A stretch of 64,000 nt of DNA from a virus: positions 62,001 through 126,000 of IMG/VR virus record IMGVR_UViG_3300010400_000001, one strand, 5' to 3'. A model generated the notes under the pieces. The model worked only from the letters and a program-made list of their open reading frames with translations. It searched no databases and was not told the origin of the DNA. A program made the position numbers and the translations under genes. Numbering within the stretch: the first letter of the stretch is position 1; the number at the start of each line of letters is the position of its first letter. This document shows positions 47,320-57,015 of the stretch, in pieces.

Positions 47320-48282
47320 ATGCAAAACGGAATGGGCGCATACTTCGGCAGCACGAAAATCATCCAGGGCGCCGCCGGTCTCGGTGACGGGCCGCTTCAG
47401 GCATTCGCCGACGGAGTCGTCGGCGGGAGCGCCGAAAATCCCGACATGCCGGGTCCGCTCTTCGCCTACCACGACGGGAGCCTCGGCGACGCAGACGGGC
47501 AGCTCCTCGCATTCGCGGACGGAGTCGTCGGCGGCGCGCCGCCGGCCTACCAAATGCCGGGCGAGCTTCTCGCCTACAAGGACGGAAGCCTCGGCTGGTA
47601 CGACCAGGCGGCGCAGGGGATCGGCGCGAACGACGAAGAAGTCGATCCGACGAGCTCGTGGCACGACGGGATCTTGGGGAGCCGCACGGTGAACATCCCC
47701 GGTGGGACGCTGATGGCGTACCACGACGGAAGCCTCGGGGCGTACGCGCGCGCGATCGGAGCAGCAGAGCAAAACGTGCTCGACCTCGGCGACGCCAACG
47801 TCCTCAAGGAATTGAAGACGGCGATGGCGCTCATCGCTCCCGAGAACACGGCGACGATGGAAGCGCAGAAGGTTTACACGCCCGATTGGTACACGAGCGG
47901 CGTGTGGGATCCACAAGCGAGCCTCCTCTGGCAGTACATCGTGTCGAAGACTGCGGCGTTCAAGGGCAAGACCGTGTCGGCCGACATGGGCGCGAACTCG
48001 TACCCGAACGCCACCGGCATAGGCTTCATGGTGGCGGCGCTCTCGGCTCCCCAATCGGGCACGTACGGTCCCGAGTGGACCAAGAACAATCTCCCCGCGC
48101 TCTATGCGTGGTTCACGTCGGGCGGCGGCACGGTGCTGCCTCCCTACCTGTCGCTCGCGGATAAGACCAAAGGCGTTCGCGCGGCGACGAGTGAGATGAA
48201 GATGAGCACGGTCGCGATGTACGGCCTCGGCGCAGTCGCGCTTCTCGGCGTCGTACTCGTGATGCGAAAGAAGAGGAGATAG
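47320..48282 (+). CDS. Late protein with DGxxG repeats and C-terminal membrane segment, 320 aa
   Basis: The N-terminal 150 residues contain repeats FADGVVGG, AYHDGSLG, FADGVVGG, AYKDGSLG, SWHDGILG and AYHDGSLG, about 20-30 residues apart. The middle is mixed with aromatic residues. The end is a membrane segment (VAMYGLGAVALLGVVLVM) and RKKRR. AGGAAGAGG precedes the ATG. The repeats may form a beta-solenoid or bind calcium through Asp. Probably a surface protein. Confidence 0.6.
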   Translation: MQNGMGAYFGSTKIIQGAAGLGDGPLQAFADGVVGGSAENPDMPGPLFAYHDGSLGDADGQLLAFADGVVGGAPPAYQMPGELLAYKDGSLGWYDQAAQGIGANDEEVDPTSSWHDGILGSRTVNIPGGTLMAYHDGSLGAYARAIGAAEQNVLDLGDANVLKELKTAMALIAPENTATMEAQKVYTPDWYTSGVWDPQASLLWQYIVSKTAAFKGKTVSADMGANSYPNATGIGFMVAALSAPQSGTYGPEWTKNNLPALYAWFTSGGGTVLPPYLSLADKTKGVRAATSEMKMSTVAMYGLGAVALLGVVLVMRKKRR

Positions 48283-48284
48283 CC

Positions 48285-48548
48285 ATGTATACCGGAGTAG
48301 GAGCAGCCCCAGATTTGCGTCAGAGGTACCGTACCCGTCGCCGCCGCCTCGTCCGCCTTCCGTCGGCGACGCACGGCATGGGCGAGTACTTCGCGCCCGC
48401 AAGCGGCATCGGTGAGTACTTCGCAGCCAATGGCCTCGGCGTCGATGAAGCGCCGCTCGCCGAAAAGAGCTGCAACGCGATGGTGCTCGCAGTCGGGGCA
48501 GTGAGCCTCGGCGCGGGCATGATCCTCGCGATGGTCGCCTTCAAGTAG
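48285..48548 (+). CDS. Small late protein with GEYF motifs and membrane segment, 87 aa
   Basis: An Arg-rich start (RQRYRTRRRRLVRLP) is followed by HGMGEYFA and GIGEYFAANGLG, as in the end of the protamine-like protein at 39472, and then a membrane segment (AMVLAVGAVSLGAGMILAMV). The shared motif suggests a common partner or fold. It may assist the DNA-membrane link. Confidence 0.62.
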   Translation: MYTGVGAAPDLRQRYRTRRRRLVRLPSATHGMGEYFAPASGIGEYFAANGLGVDEAPLAEKSCNAMVLAVGAVSLGAGMILAMVAFK

Positions 48549-48561
48549 CGCTCCCTGCCAA

Positions 48562-48768
48562 ATGGAGGATGCTCCGCACAAGTACTACCGCTGGGACGAA
48601 GGCACATCGAGATTCATAGAAACGACTGCCGACGATCCGCAGCGCATCGTTTATCAAAGCGAGCTGCCCGGCCTCGTCGCGCACCAGGCAGCCCGCTCTC
48701 TCGGTTTGATGATCCTCCTCGTCGGCGGCACTCTTCTTGTGCGGCATTTGTGGTCGAGAAAAAAGTAG
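48562..48768 (+). CDS. Late tail-anchored protein, 68 aa
   Basis: A polar, aromatic head (YYRWDEGTSRFI) is followed by a membrane segment (GLMILLVGGTLLV) with RHLWSRKK. No other feature. Confidence 0.58.
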   Translation: MEDAPHKYYRWDEGTSRFIETTADDPQRIVYQSELPGLVAHQAARSLGLMILLVGGTLLVRHLWSRKK

Positions 48769-48771
48769 CCC

Positions 48772-49371
48772 ATGGATCTCTTCGAGCGCCTCCGTCGTGA
48801 CGCCAGGAAAATCCCCTGGGGCGCGGCGCTGTCGCTCATGACCGAAAGTCTCCATGAGCGGAAGGACGCTGCCGGCGCCGTCCTCGAGCAGCTTCGCGAG
48901 TGGGGGACGCATCTCACGAAGAACGCTCTTCTGAAGTGGACCGTGAGCATCGCGACGCCGCGAGCCTGCGAGTCCCCCGACGTCAGCAGCGGAAGACCGC
49001 GGCGGTGTCACAACCACGCGATCGTGACGTGCGACGTGTGCGGCCGGCCCTGCTGCCTCGCGCACAGCCGAGTCGACTTCATGGGCGACGGGATCTGCGA
49101 GGTCTGCATCGGCGAGGCGAAGGCGCGGACCCGCGGCGAGGCGGCGAAGCCTTCGGGGATGACTGTCGCCGAGGCCTTCCGCGTTCTGAAGCTCAAGCAA
49201 ACGGCAGACTTTGCCGAAGTGAAGAAGCGCTACCGAAAGCTCGTGTTCGATCACAGTGCGGATAGGCCACAGAGCTCGAAGAGGCGCGCCACGAACACGG
49301 AGAAGTTGAAAGAGATCAATCGCGCCTTCAAGGTGCTGCAGGATCACTTCCAGAAGGCGGAGGCGGCGTAG
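48772..49371 (+). CDS. J-domain-like zinc protein lacking HPD, 199 aa
   Basis: Residues about 79-115 hold a zinc cluster (RCHNHAIVTCDVCGRPCCLAH then CEVCIGEAKA). From about residue 130 the sequence AFRVLKLKQTADFAEVKKRY, a helix, VFDHSADRP, then LKEINRAFKVLQDHF follows a DnaJ J-domain in length and helix pattern. The Hsp70-activating HPD tripeptide is replaced by HSAD, so it may bind DnaK weakly or not at all. Possibly an adaptor for assembly. Confidence 0.55.
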   Translation: MDLFERLRRDARKIPWGAALSLMTESLHERKDAAGAVLEQLREWGTHLTKNALLKWTVSIATPRACESPDVSSGRPRRCHNHAIVTCDVCGRPCCLAHSRVDFMGDGICEVCIGEAKARTRGEAAKPSGMTVAEAFRVLKLKQTADFAEVKKRYRKLVFDHSADRPQSSKRRATNTEKLKEINRAFKVLQDHFQKAEAA

Positions 49372-49574
49372 TGGCGCTCTACAACGTCAAAGTCCAGGTC
49401 GAGTACACCGCTCAGGTAGCGGTCGACGACGTGGACTCGGCGGAGGAGGCCATGGCGCTTGCCGAGGCACGCGCGAAAGCGCTGATTCATGATGCGTTCG
49501 AGAACCCGGACATGGGGCTCGGAGCCGTCGGCAAGGCAGAGGCGCGCTCGGCCGTCTGCGTGAGTGGGTGGTGA
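49371..49574 (+). CDS. Small alpha/beta protein, 67 aa
   Basis: GTG start. Pattern LYNVKVQVEYTAQVAVDDVD followed by a helix (EEAMALAEARAKALIH) is a beta-alpha unit seen in many small phage proteins. Soluble. Unknown function. Confidence 0.6.
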   Translation: MALYNVKVQVEYTAQVAVDDVDSAEEAMALAEARAKALIHDAFENPDMGLGAVGKAEARSAVCVSGW

Positions 49575-49575
49575 G

Positions 49576-49929
49576 ATGCCGGCCGCGAACAAGAAGAACC
49601 TCCTCGAGTTTCTGCGAATAAACGAAGTCGATGCGGCTGCGATCGCTGCGGCGATCAAGGCGGCGAGAGAGGACAGGGCAGAGCCCGAGGTCGCCGTCGA
49701 CGACGCGCTCGAGGTAGCGAACAAGATCCTGAAGGGACACGGCATCGAAGCGCTGCGGTCCGAGCAATACCTCGTCGATCACTACTACCGAGACATCGTC
49801 GCCCTCTACGTGAACATGGGCGACACGTACGAGACGACGCTGCTCTACGAGACGGACAAGGATCGATTCCTCGTGACCTCATGGGGCGATTGGGTCGAGC
49901 GAAACGAACGAAAGTACGGGATCACATGA
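49576..49929 (+). CDS. Unknown soluble protein, 117 aa
   Basis: ATG 49576 follows GGTGGTGAG. Helical N-terminal half (FLRINEVDAAAIAAAIKAAR), then EALRSEQYLVDHYYRDIVAL and a short beta end. No family recognised. Overlaps the next gene by four bases. Confidence 0.6.
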   Translation: MPAANKKNLLEFLRINEVDAAAIAAAIKAAREDRAEPEVAVDDALEVANKILKGHGIEALRSEQYLVDHYYRDIVALYVNMGDTYETTLLYETDKDRFLVTSWGDWVERNERKYGIT

Positions 49930-50309
49930 GCTACCGCGGCGTCGGCGCGGGCCCTGGTCCCGTCGAAAAGTACAAGGTCGACGCTCCGTTTCCGTGGGGA
50001 GACGACACGGAGATCACGCTTCCGATCCAGGAACTCGTAAACGATGCCTGGTCTGCTGTCACTCCGCGAATCAACGAGCTCGAAGCGAAGCTCATTGAGG
50101 ACATGGAAAACGAAGCGTCGCTCTACGCTCCTCGGATCGTAAAGCAGGTTATGGACAGCGTCGTGACGCCCGAGATGAATCGCCAGATGGAAGTGGCGTT
50201 CGCCGAGCTCGACATGATGGAGACGGACGCACTGAAGGCGCTCATCGCCGTCGGCGCTTCGATGGTTCTCGCCGTGGGCCTCGCTGCCTGGTGGGTGAAG
50301 AAAGGGTAA
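49926..50309 (+). CDS. Late membrane protein, paralogue of 50843-51079, 127 aa
   Basis: The N-terminus (GAGPG, then VDAPFPWGDDTEITLPIQEL, VNDAWSA) and the C-terminal membrane segment (AVGLAAWWVKKG) align with the 78-aa protein encoded 530 bases downstream. This copy carries an extra helical insert of about 50 residues. The membrane segment spans about 103-122. Confidence 0.62.
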   Translation: MSYRGVGAGPGPVEKYKVDAPFPWGDDTEITLPIQELVNDAWSAVTPRINELEAKLIEDMENEASLYAPRIVKQVMDSVVTPEMNRQMEVAFAELDMMETDALKALIAVGASMVLAVGLAAWWVKKG

Positions 50310-50312
50310 GCC

Positions 50313-50540
50313 ATGTCAGCTTGGAGCCGATTGCGAGCCTGGAACAGGAATTATCGACCCGAATTGGCGGCTGTCGTGGAGACCGTGCGAGACGGATTTC
50401 TGGTCTCTGTGCGGGACGTAAAAGGGGGCCACGTGGAGGACATTGTCGGTGTGCATCGCGCTGCTGTCGCAACGGGTCGCACCGTGGACACGGCTCTGGG
50501 CAGAGCACTGGATATCGCTGAGGAGGAGCTCGGGCAGTAA
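50313..50540 (+). CDS. Unknown soluble protein, 75 aa
   Basis: Small alpha/beta protein (WSRLRAWNRNYRPE, VRDGFLVSVRDVKGGHVEDI). No Cys, no membrane segment. Lies between the paralogues at 49926 and 50843. Confidence 0.55.
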   Translation: MSAWSRLRAWNRNYRPELAAVVETVRDGFLVSVRDVKGGHVEDIVGVHRAAVATGRTVDTALGRALDIAEEELGQ

Positions 50541-50843
50541 ATGTCGCGCCGCGGACCATTGTTTTTTGAGATCCCAGTCGAGCTCACGTTCACCGTGTCT
50601 GTGCGTGTGCCGGTTGGTGAGGATTTCGAAAGCGCATGGATGGACGTGCCAGAGGGGATGACCCCGCGGCTGACTCAGGCCGACGAGCGGCGGCTTCGCG
50701 CCGAGGCTGAGGGCGTTGCTTGGGACTACTTGGAACGAAAGATTGATGTCGGTGGAGGCGAGTCGGTGGCGGCACAGACGAAAGAGTGGGAACTCGATCG
50801 CGGTGGACGCGCCGGAGTGCAGCCAAGGAGACGTGGGCGCTAA
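50541..50843 (+). CDS. Unknown soluble protein, 100 aa
   Basis: Beta-rich start (FFEIPVELTFTVSVRVPV), then helical, with a basic end (RGRAGVQPRRRGR-like). Ends one base into the next gene. No family recognised. Confidence 0.55.
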   Translation: MSRRGPLFFEIPVELTFTVSVRVPVGEDFESAWMDVPEGMTPRLTQADERRLRAEAEGVAWDYLERKIDVGGGESVAAQTKEWELDRGGRAGVQPRRRGR

Positions 50844-51079
50844 TGCGAGGCAGCGGATTAGGAGCAGGCCCGGGCGACACGATTAGCTACCGCGTAGATC
50901 TTCCGCTCCCCTGGGGCGCGAACACCGAGGTGACGCTACCGATGCAGGCCCTGGTCGACGACGCGTGGGCGGCAATGGAGCCGTCGGCGACGGCGGCCAT
51001 CAACCGCGGCGCAGCGCTCGTCGCCGTCTCCTTCGCGCTTGCGATCGCCGTCGCGGCGGTCTGGATCAAGAAGGGCTAG
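50843..51079 (+). CDS. Late membrane protein, short paralogue of 49926-50309, 78 aa
   Basis: Shares GLGAGPG, then DLPLPWGANTEVTLPMQALV, DDAWAAM, and a C-terminal membrane segment (FALAIAVAAVWIKKG) with the longer paralogue, but lacks its central insert. Tandem duplication with later deletion or insertion is the simplest account. Confidence 0.62.
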   Translation: MRGSGLGAGPGDTISYRVDLPLPWGANTEVTLPMQALVDDAWAAMEPSATAAINRGAALVAVSFALAIAVAAVWIKKG

Positions 51080-51083
51080 CCCG

Positions 51084-51329
51084 ATGGATCACCGTCGTCT
51101 CTGGCGCCTCGTCGTCGATATCTACGAGCCCGGAAACACGACCGCGTACCCGGTACTCCGCCACGTTTTTTACGGAAGGGATCGGGACGAGGCGAACGGC
51201 ACCCTGGAGGCGCACATGGGAACTGATGAGTTTCTAAGGGGTTGCATCGAAAAAGAACGCTGGAACGGCCTCGAGTGCTACGCCGTTGCAACCTGGCTTG
51301 CCCCTGGGCAGGCGATCGACGAAGATTGA
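51084..51329 (+). CDS. Conserved-looking phage protein, 81 aa
   Basis: The order WRLVVDIYEPG, YPVLRHVFYGRDRDEANGTL, HMGTDEFLRGC, CYAVATW resembles a short phage family ('yxliv.iy ... YPvlxHvFyGrtxxEAxg ... aHmxtDxFfxxC'). Its function is unknown. Soluble. Confidence 0.68.
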   Translation: MDHRRLWRLVVDIYEPGNTTAYPVLRHVFYGRDRDEANGTLEAHMGTDEFLRGCIEKERWNGLECYAVATWLAPGQAIDED

Positions 51330-51337
51330 CGAGGGAT

Positions 51338-51523
51338 ATGTCCCAGCAATCTTCCGGCACCTACCCGAGCGGCGCGTATTGGGACGAAGGTCTCAAGCGC
51401 TACGTCGCGCCAGGCGACGAGGGATGGGACGCGGAGCGCTTCGGCGCGCTCGTCGGAAACTCGAGCGAAGCATACCTCGCAGAGCGGGACACGCTTCCCT
51501 GCGGTCCACCGAACGGAGAGTAA
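51338..51523 (+). CDS. Unknown small protein, 61 aa
   Basis: Starts MSQQSSGTYPSGAYWDEGLK. Polar, with a helical middle. Same strand and tight spacing support it. No other feature. Confidence 0.5.
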   Translation: MSQQSSGTYPSGAYWDEGLKRYVAPGDEGWDAERFGALVGNSSEAYLAERDTLPCGPPNGE

Positions 51524-51527
51524 CTCG

Positions 51528-51883
51528 ATGTCGTATTGGATGGTTCCTGATGCGGACTACCGCGAGCTCGCGGTCGCAACTCCTGGTTGGCAGAACGCCC
51601 CGGTACCCGGATGGGGAATCAATCCGCTCCGCGCAGGGCCCGCGCGGGTAGGAGTCGGGCTCAGCGGCGGTATCTCGTGCGAGGACGATTTCCTTCCGCA
51701 TTGGGCACCGCTCGGTCGCTGCGGCGAGTGCGGCGACGATTACCTCTGCGGGCTCGGCGACGTGCCGGGCGACAAATACAACGAGACGAGCTACGGCGTC
51801 GTTGCTCTGTCGGGCGCCGGCGGGATCATGCTCGGGCTTCTCTTCGGATACTCGTGGTGGGGTCTCCGGAAGAGAACGGCATA

Positions 51884-51884
<1 letters not shown>
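51528..51884 (+). CDS. Late protein with zinc-like pair and membrane segment, 118 aa
   Basis: Cys are spaced as CEDDFL, RCGECGDDYLCG near residues 50-75. A membrane segment (GVVALSGAGGIMLGLLFGY) precedes a basic end RKRTA. Ends one base into the next gene. Confidence 0.58.
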
Positions 51885-53733
<1,849 letters not shown>

Positions 53734-53749
53734 GGAAAGGAGCCGCGCC

Positions 53750-54055
53750 GTGGAGCTCAGCGTCATTCCAGAAACCGAAGCCGATAGGCAGACGGCGTTC
53801 CTCGCGTTCTCCGCAATCCTCGGCGGCGGCGTCGTCGCTTACCAAGCGGGCCGATCGATTCGGGACGGAGATCTCTTCAAGACGGAGCCGTTCGAAGGCA
53901 ACGCAGAGGTGGGTCTCGTCGCCACGGCAGCCGGCGTCGGTATGCTCGGTTTTGCTGCGAACGAAGCAGCGAAGTCCGTCGGCTGGAAACCCCTCATCCT
54001 CGGCAGCGTCGGTATCTTCGCGTTCGCGATCGTTGCGCGAGCGATCCGGAAGTAG
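53750..54055 (+). CDS. Late multi-pass membrane protein, 101 aa
   Basis: GTG start with AAAGGAG upstream. Hydrophobic segments at about 17-33 (AFLAFSAILGGGVVAYQAG), 54-72 and 80-97. It ends two bases before the stop of the convergent minus operon. Could be a holin or a virion membrane protein. Confidence 0.58.
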   Translation: MELSVIPETEADRQTAFLAFSAILGGGVVAYQAGRSIRDGDLFKTEPFEGNAEVGLVATAAGVGMLGFAANEAAKSVGWKPLILGSVGIFAFAIVARAIRK

Positions 54056-54057
54056 CT

Positions 54058-54396
54058 TCAGTCGTCGCCGAGCAGGGCCATGAGGCGCTTCTGAAGCGGC
54101 CTGACGACCTTGTCCCAGCCGATCTGGGCTTTGCCTCCGAGCTGGAAGTCGTCCGAGCCGCTACACCAGTTCAGTGCGTCGAGGCACTCTCGAAGGAGCG
54201 GCTTACCGCGGAGCGCGGCGTTGCCGTCTTCTTCGAGGCAAAAGAGCGAAAACAGGACGAGCTCTCGCCATTCGCACTCGCCCGTTGGGAGCTCACGAAA
54301 CCGCGCCGCGAGCGTCGGGTACTTCGACCAGTCGACGCGGGACTTGATGAGATTCGTTGCGTAGTCGAGTTGTTCGTTACTCATGTTCTCGGACAT
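54058..54396 (-). CDS. Unknown soluble protein, 112 aa
   Basis: ATG 54396 follows AAAGGTCC. Helical, with Trp and three Cys (GECEWRELVLFSLFCLE, LNWCSGSDD). It is the last gene of the leftward operon and ends tail to tail with the plus-strand late module. Confidence 0.6.
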   Translation of the reverse strand: MSENMSNEQLDYATNLIKSRVDWSKYPTLAARFRELPTGECEWRELVLFSLFCLEEDGNAALRGKPLLRECLDALNWCSGSDDFQLGGKAQIGWDKVVRPLQKRLMALLGDD

Positions 54397-54412
54397 GTAA
54401 GGACCTTTCTCT

Positions 54413-54715
54413 TCAGTCGTCGTCCTCGAGTGGGCTCCCGTCCTCGTCGGTTTCTGTGGGTGGTGCCGGGACAACTGAGTCCCAGCGGCGCCATTCGCGT
54501 AGTCCGGGATGGAAGCGAAAGCCGATCGACTTCAAGAGGAAGCGCGACTTGGGAGAGATGCTGCCAGGGCAACGGAAGACCCACGCAAGGCTCGAGCCGT
54601 TGCTGATGCGCTGCACGATGCCCCCGTGCTCTTCCCGAATGTCGAGGAGGAGGTCGGGCGGCGCCGCCCTGTCAAACTCGTTCATGTACCGCCGCCCGGG
54701 AAATCCGAAGCTCAC
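54413..54715 (-). CDS. Unknown beta-rich protein, 100 aa
   Basis: The GTG start at 54715 overlaps the preceding stop. Core pattern VSFGFPGRRYMNEFDRAAPP, LAWVFRCPGSISPK, IGFRFHPGLREWRRW. The acidic end (TETDEDGSPLEDDD) is unstructured. No family recognised. Confidence 0.55.
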   Translation of the reverse strand: MSFGFPGRRYMNEFDRAAPPDLLLDIREEHGGIVQRISNGSSLAWVFRCPGSISPKSRFLLKSIGFRFHPGLREWRRWDSVVPAPPTETDEDGSPLEDDD

Positions 54716-55125
54716 GATGGTCTCCGCTTGCGATGTCTCACTCGAAATCCGTAGGCAAGGCAGCCGAAGCCCACGTCGCGGCTGGTGTGGCCGCGGATAA
54801 AAAAGATCCTGCGGCCTATGATCGATACGACCTCGGTGCCGTTCGGGATGCTCGAGTACCACTCGGCAGGAAAGAGCATGAGCGCCTTTCCGTCGGCGTC
54901 TGGCGCGTCCCACGCGCCGCAGCCCATCTCTTTCAGGGCGATCGTGTCGAGCTCCCGAAGCGCCTCGAAGTCGACGGGCGGCGCGGCGGGCGCCGGCATG
55001 CCGGGGAGCCTCTCGGCCGGTCTCGACGACACGTGGACCTCTTCATTCGGCCCGGCTCCGATCGCTCGCCGAATCGCCCCTGCCGTACGAGACTGCTTGG
55101 CGGTTTTCAGTTTTCCTCTCGGCAT
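54712..55125 (-). CDS. Unknown protein, 137 aa
   Basis: ATG 55125 begins MPRGKLKTAKQSRTAGAI; the rest of the longer frame upstream is unlikely to be coding. A Lys/Arg-rich N-terminus is followed by a beta-rich domain (TEVVSIIGRRIFFIRGHTSR). Could bind nucleic acid. Confidence 0.55.
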   Translation of the reverse strand: MPRGKLKTAKQSRTAGAIRRAIGAGPNEEVHVSSRPAERLPGMPAPAAPPVDFEALRELDTIALKEMGCGAWDAPDADGKALMLFPAEWYSSIPNGTEVVSIIGRRIFFIRGHTSRDVGFGCLAYGFRVRHRKRRPS

Positions 55126-55132
55126 GGACGGC

Positions 55133-55381
55133 CTATGGGCACAAGACAGTGCGAAGCGAGCGACACTCGAGCACGAGATACGTGCCGGTTTCTGAGCTCG
55201 AACAGAAGAGAGGACCGTTCGGTCCCTGAATGAAAGCTGCCGGCCTGGAGGACGCGTGCGGAGCTTGAGGCATGCTGCTCCAGCATTCGTCGTGCGCACG
55301 AAGGCGCCAGAAAAGCCAAGCCATTGCACTGAGACCCAAGAGCGCCGCCATAACAATGACAACGTCCAGAAACTTTTTCAT
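55133..55381 (-). CDS. N-terminally anchored small protein, 82 aa
   Basis: Starts MKKFLDVVIVMAALLGLSAM, a signal-anchor, and continues as a 55-residue Cys-containing domain (ECWSS, FCSSSE, LECRS). The exported Cys-rich part suggests periplasmic exposure. Spanin-like or superinfection protein possible. Overlaps its neighbour by four bases. Confidence 0.6.
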   Translation of the reverse strand: MKKFLDVVIVMAALLGLSAMAWLFWRLRAHDECWSSMPQAPHASSRPAAFIQGPNGPLFCSSSETGTYLVLECRSLRTVLCP

Positions 55382-56178
55382 GGTCGACTCTGCATGGCGA
55401 AGGAAGAGCGCTGCTGGGAGAAAAGGGAGAGCAGGCGCATGGCGTTCTGCTTGAAGAGGAAGGCGACGTCGTCTTCGAAAATGGGGAGGGCCGGGGAAGA
55501 ATAAGTTGGTCGCTCGGTGGGCGGGGTTTGCAGCGCGACGCGCGCAGGAAAGCGTACCGTCCGCGGTAGTTTGTGCGGCGTGCCAGAAACCATCTTCTCT
55601 GGCTCGAGGACGATCGAGCCATCGAGCAGGCCGGTCACGGGCGCCGTTGCATCGGCCTCCCACTCGTGGACGCCGGCATTCGGCATGAGAGCGGGGCAGA
55701 GGTGTTCGGTCGAGAGCATCCGCATGTCCGCCCCCTTGATGACGGTATCCTGCCAGGGCGTTGGGGCCGTGAGGCCGAAGTGCTGGAGGACAGCGCGCTG
55801 CACGCGCGCGTTGATCGCATCGAGCGAGGACGTGACCGGTTTCGGCGTGAAGCGCGGATCTCCGGTCGCGCGTGACCGGGACTCTAGGAGTCGAAGAGCG
55901 GCCTTTAGCGGGCCAGAGACATCTCCGGTGTACGCCTCGTGGCCATCGTGAAACTGACCGAGGAGCTGCAGCAGGTAGTCCTCCGGATATTCGAGCTCGA
56001 TGAGCTTCCAGACCCAGAGGCAGTGCTCGCCGACGGAGTACGAGCGCGCCGTGTGCCCAGTGAAGCGACTGAGGTGCGCCAGGCTGTGCGACAGGTCAGT
56101 GAGATCGACGGCGTCCGCATCGGGTGCGAGCAGGTCGAAGCGTTTGCCGCTTAGGGTTTCTATCCAGGGAGCTATCAT
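55378..56178 (-). CDS. HD-domain phosphohydrolase, 266 aa
   Basis: The HD pattern reads LSHSLAHLSRFTGH, YSVGEHCLWVWKLI and LLGQFHDGHEAYTGDVSGPL, which fits 5'-deoxynucleotidases and related HD enzymes (His, HD and Asp ligands of a metal). The C-terminal 130 residues are Pro-rich and unique. It probably hydrolyses nucleotides in phage DNA metabolism. ATG 56178 overlaps the preceding stop. Confidence 0.78.
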   Translation of the reverse strand: MIAPWIETLSGKRFDLLAPDADAVDLTDLSHSLAHLSRFTGHTARSYSVGEHCLWVWKLIELEYPEDYLLQLLGQFHDGHEAYTGDVSGPLKAALRLLESRSRATGDPRFTPKPVTSSLDAINARVQRAVLQHFGLTAPTPWQDTVIKGADMRMLSTEHLCPALMPNAGVHEWEADATAPVTGLLDGSIVLEPEKMVSGTPHKLPRTVRFPARVALQTPPTERPTYSSPALPIFEDDVAFLFKQNAMRLLSLFSQQRSSFAMQSRP

Positions 56179-56678
56179 GGGGACTCTTTCTCGGTGACGG
56201 TGAACTCGAGCTCTTCGATGACAGCGCCGGCGATCCCGTTCTTCACGAGGCTGCCGACGGCTCCGCCGAGCGCCCGCTCGAGACGCTCTCTCACGAGCGA
56301 GGCGTTTGCCCGTGTCGGCGAGCACTTCAGGCGGATTTGAAACGCAATCTCTCGCGGGCCGCTTTCGGTAAGCGACGGCTCTTCGGCGACGCGCTCGAGG
56401 AGGAGTTCCATTTCCTCTTCGGTCGGCATGTGCCGATTCGGCGAGCCGCTTGCCGACCGGAGAAGCGTGACCGCGACGTCCCCGTCCGGCCCTGGTTTCG
56501 TCACGACGAGCGTGCCGCTCGGGAGTTCCCAGAGCGAGTCGCCCTTGTGCGTCCGCTCTCTAAGCCGCGTTGCGTAGCGGATCTGAGTCTCGAGCTCTTT
56601 GTGAGCCGCGGCAGGGGACAGGCTTCGGTCGCAGCGCGAGATGTACTGCTCGACAGCGTGATGGGTGAGGATGATCAT
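56175..56678 (-). CDS. Phage protein with 'tHHAVEQYISR' start, 167 aa
   Basis: The opening MIILTHHAVEQYISRCDRSL is a motif common in small phage and toxin-like proteins ('itdHAveRYieRvrp'). The middle is beta-rich (LWELPSGTLVVTKPGPDGDV), then acidic helices. The last 60 residues may be an added domain. Role unknown; a nuclease or RNA-binding function has been proposed for such folds but nothing here proves it. Confidence 0.6.
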   Translation of the reverse strand: MIILTHHAVEQYISRCDRSLSPAAAHKELETQIRYATRLRERTHKGDSLWELPSGTLVVTKPGPDGDVAVTLLRSASGSPNRHMPTEEEMELLLERVAEEPSLTESGPREIAFQIRLKCSPTRANASLVRERLERALGGAVGSLVKNGIAGAVIEELEFTVTEKESP

Positions 56679-56688
56679 GGGCCGCGCT

Positions 56689-57015
56689 TCACTCTGCGCC
56701 CCTGCTCTTCTCCCAAGGAGGCCGCATGTGCGGAAGAGCCGGGAGCTCGAACTCGCGGTGGAGCTCTAGAGGCGGGAGCGCGTCAGTGCACGTGCGACCG
56801 TCGAGGCAGCGCTCGTACCAGGAAAAGATTCGGTCACAGCCTTGCTCTTCTCTCTGGAGTTCGTCCTGAGCAAGGATCTTTTGCGCGAGGACTATCTCGA
56901 GCTCCTCTTTTGAGTCGCGACTGTCGCTCTGTCCGACGTCGAGACCGAGCTCGAACGAAGAGAGGGCGACTAGCGCGCACGAGGTCACGACGACGAGCTC
57001 TGCGTGGAGCTTCAT
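56689..57015 (-). CDS. N-terminally anchored protein, 108 aa
   Basis: Starts MKLHAELVVVTSCALVALSS, a signal-peptide-like stretch with a Cys at residue 13, so lipoprotein processing is possible but not clear. The rest is helical with four Cys (EEQGCDRIFSWYERCLDGRT). Exported small protein, function unknown. Confidence 0.58.
   Translation of the reverse strand: MKLHAELVVVTSCALVALSSFELGLDVGQSDSRDSKEELEIVLAQKILAQDELQREEQGCDRIFSWYERCLDGRTCTDALPPLELHREFELPALPHMRPPWEKSRGAE

Noticed and set aside
46987-48402. Antisense open frame of 471 codons
   Set aside because: It lies opposite three well-supported genes with proper starts and overlaps. The translation is Arg/His-rich noise typical of GC-rich antisense frames.
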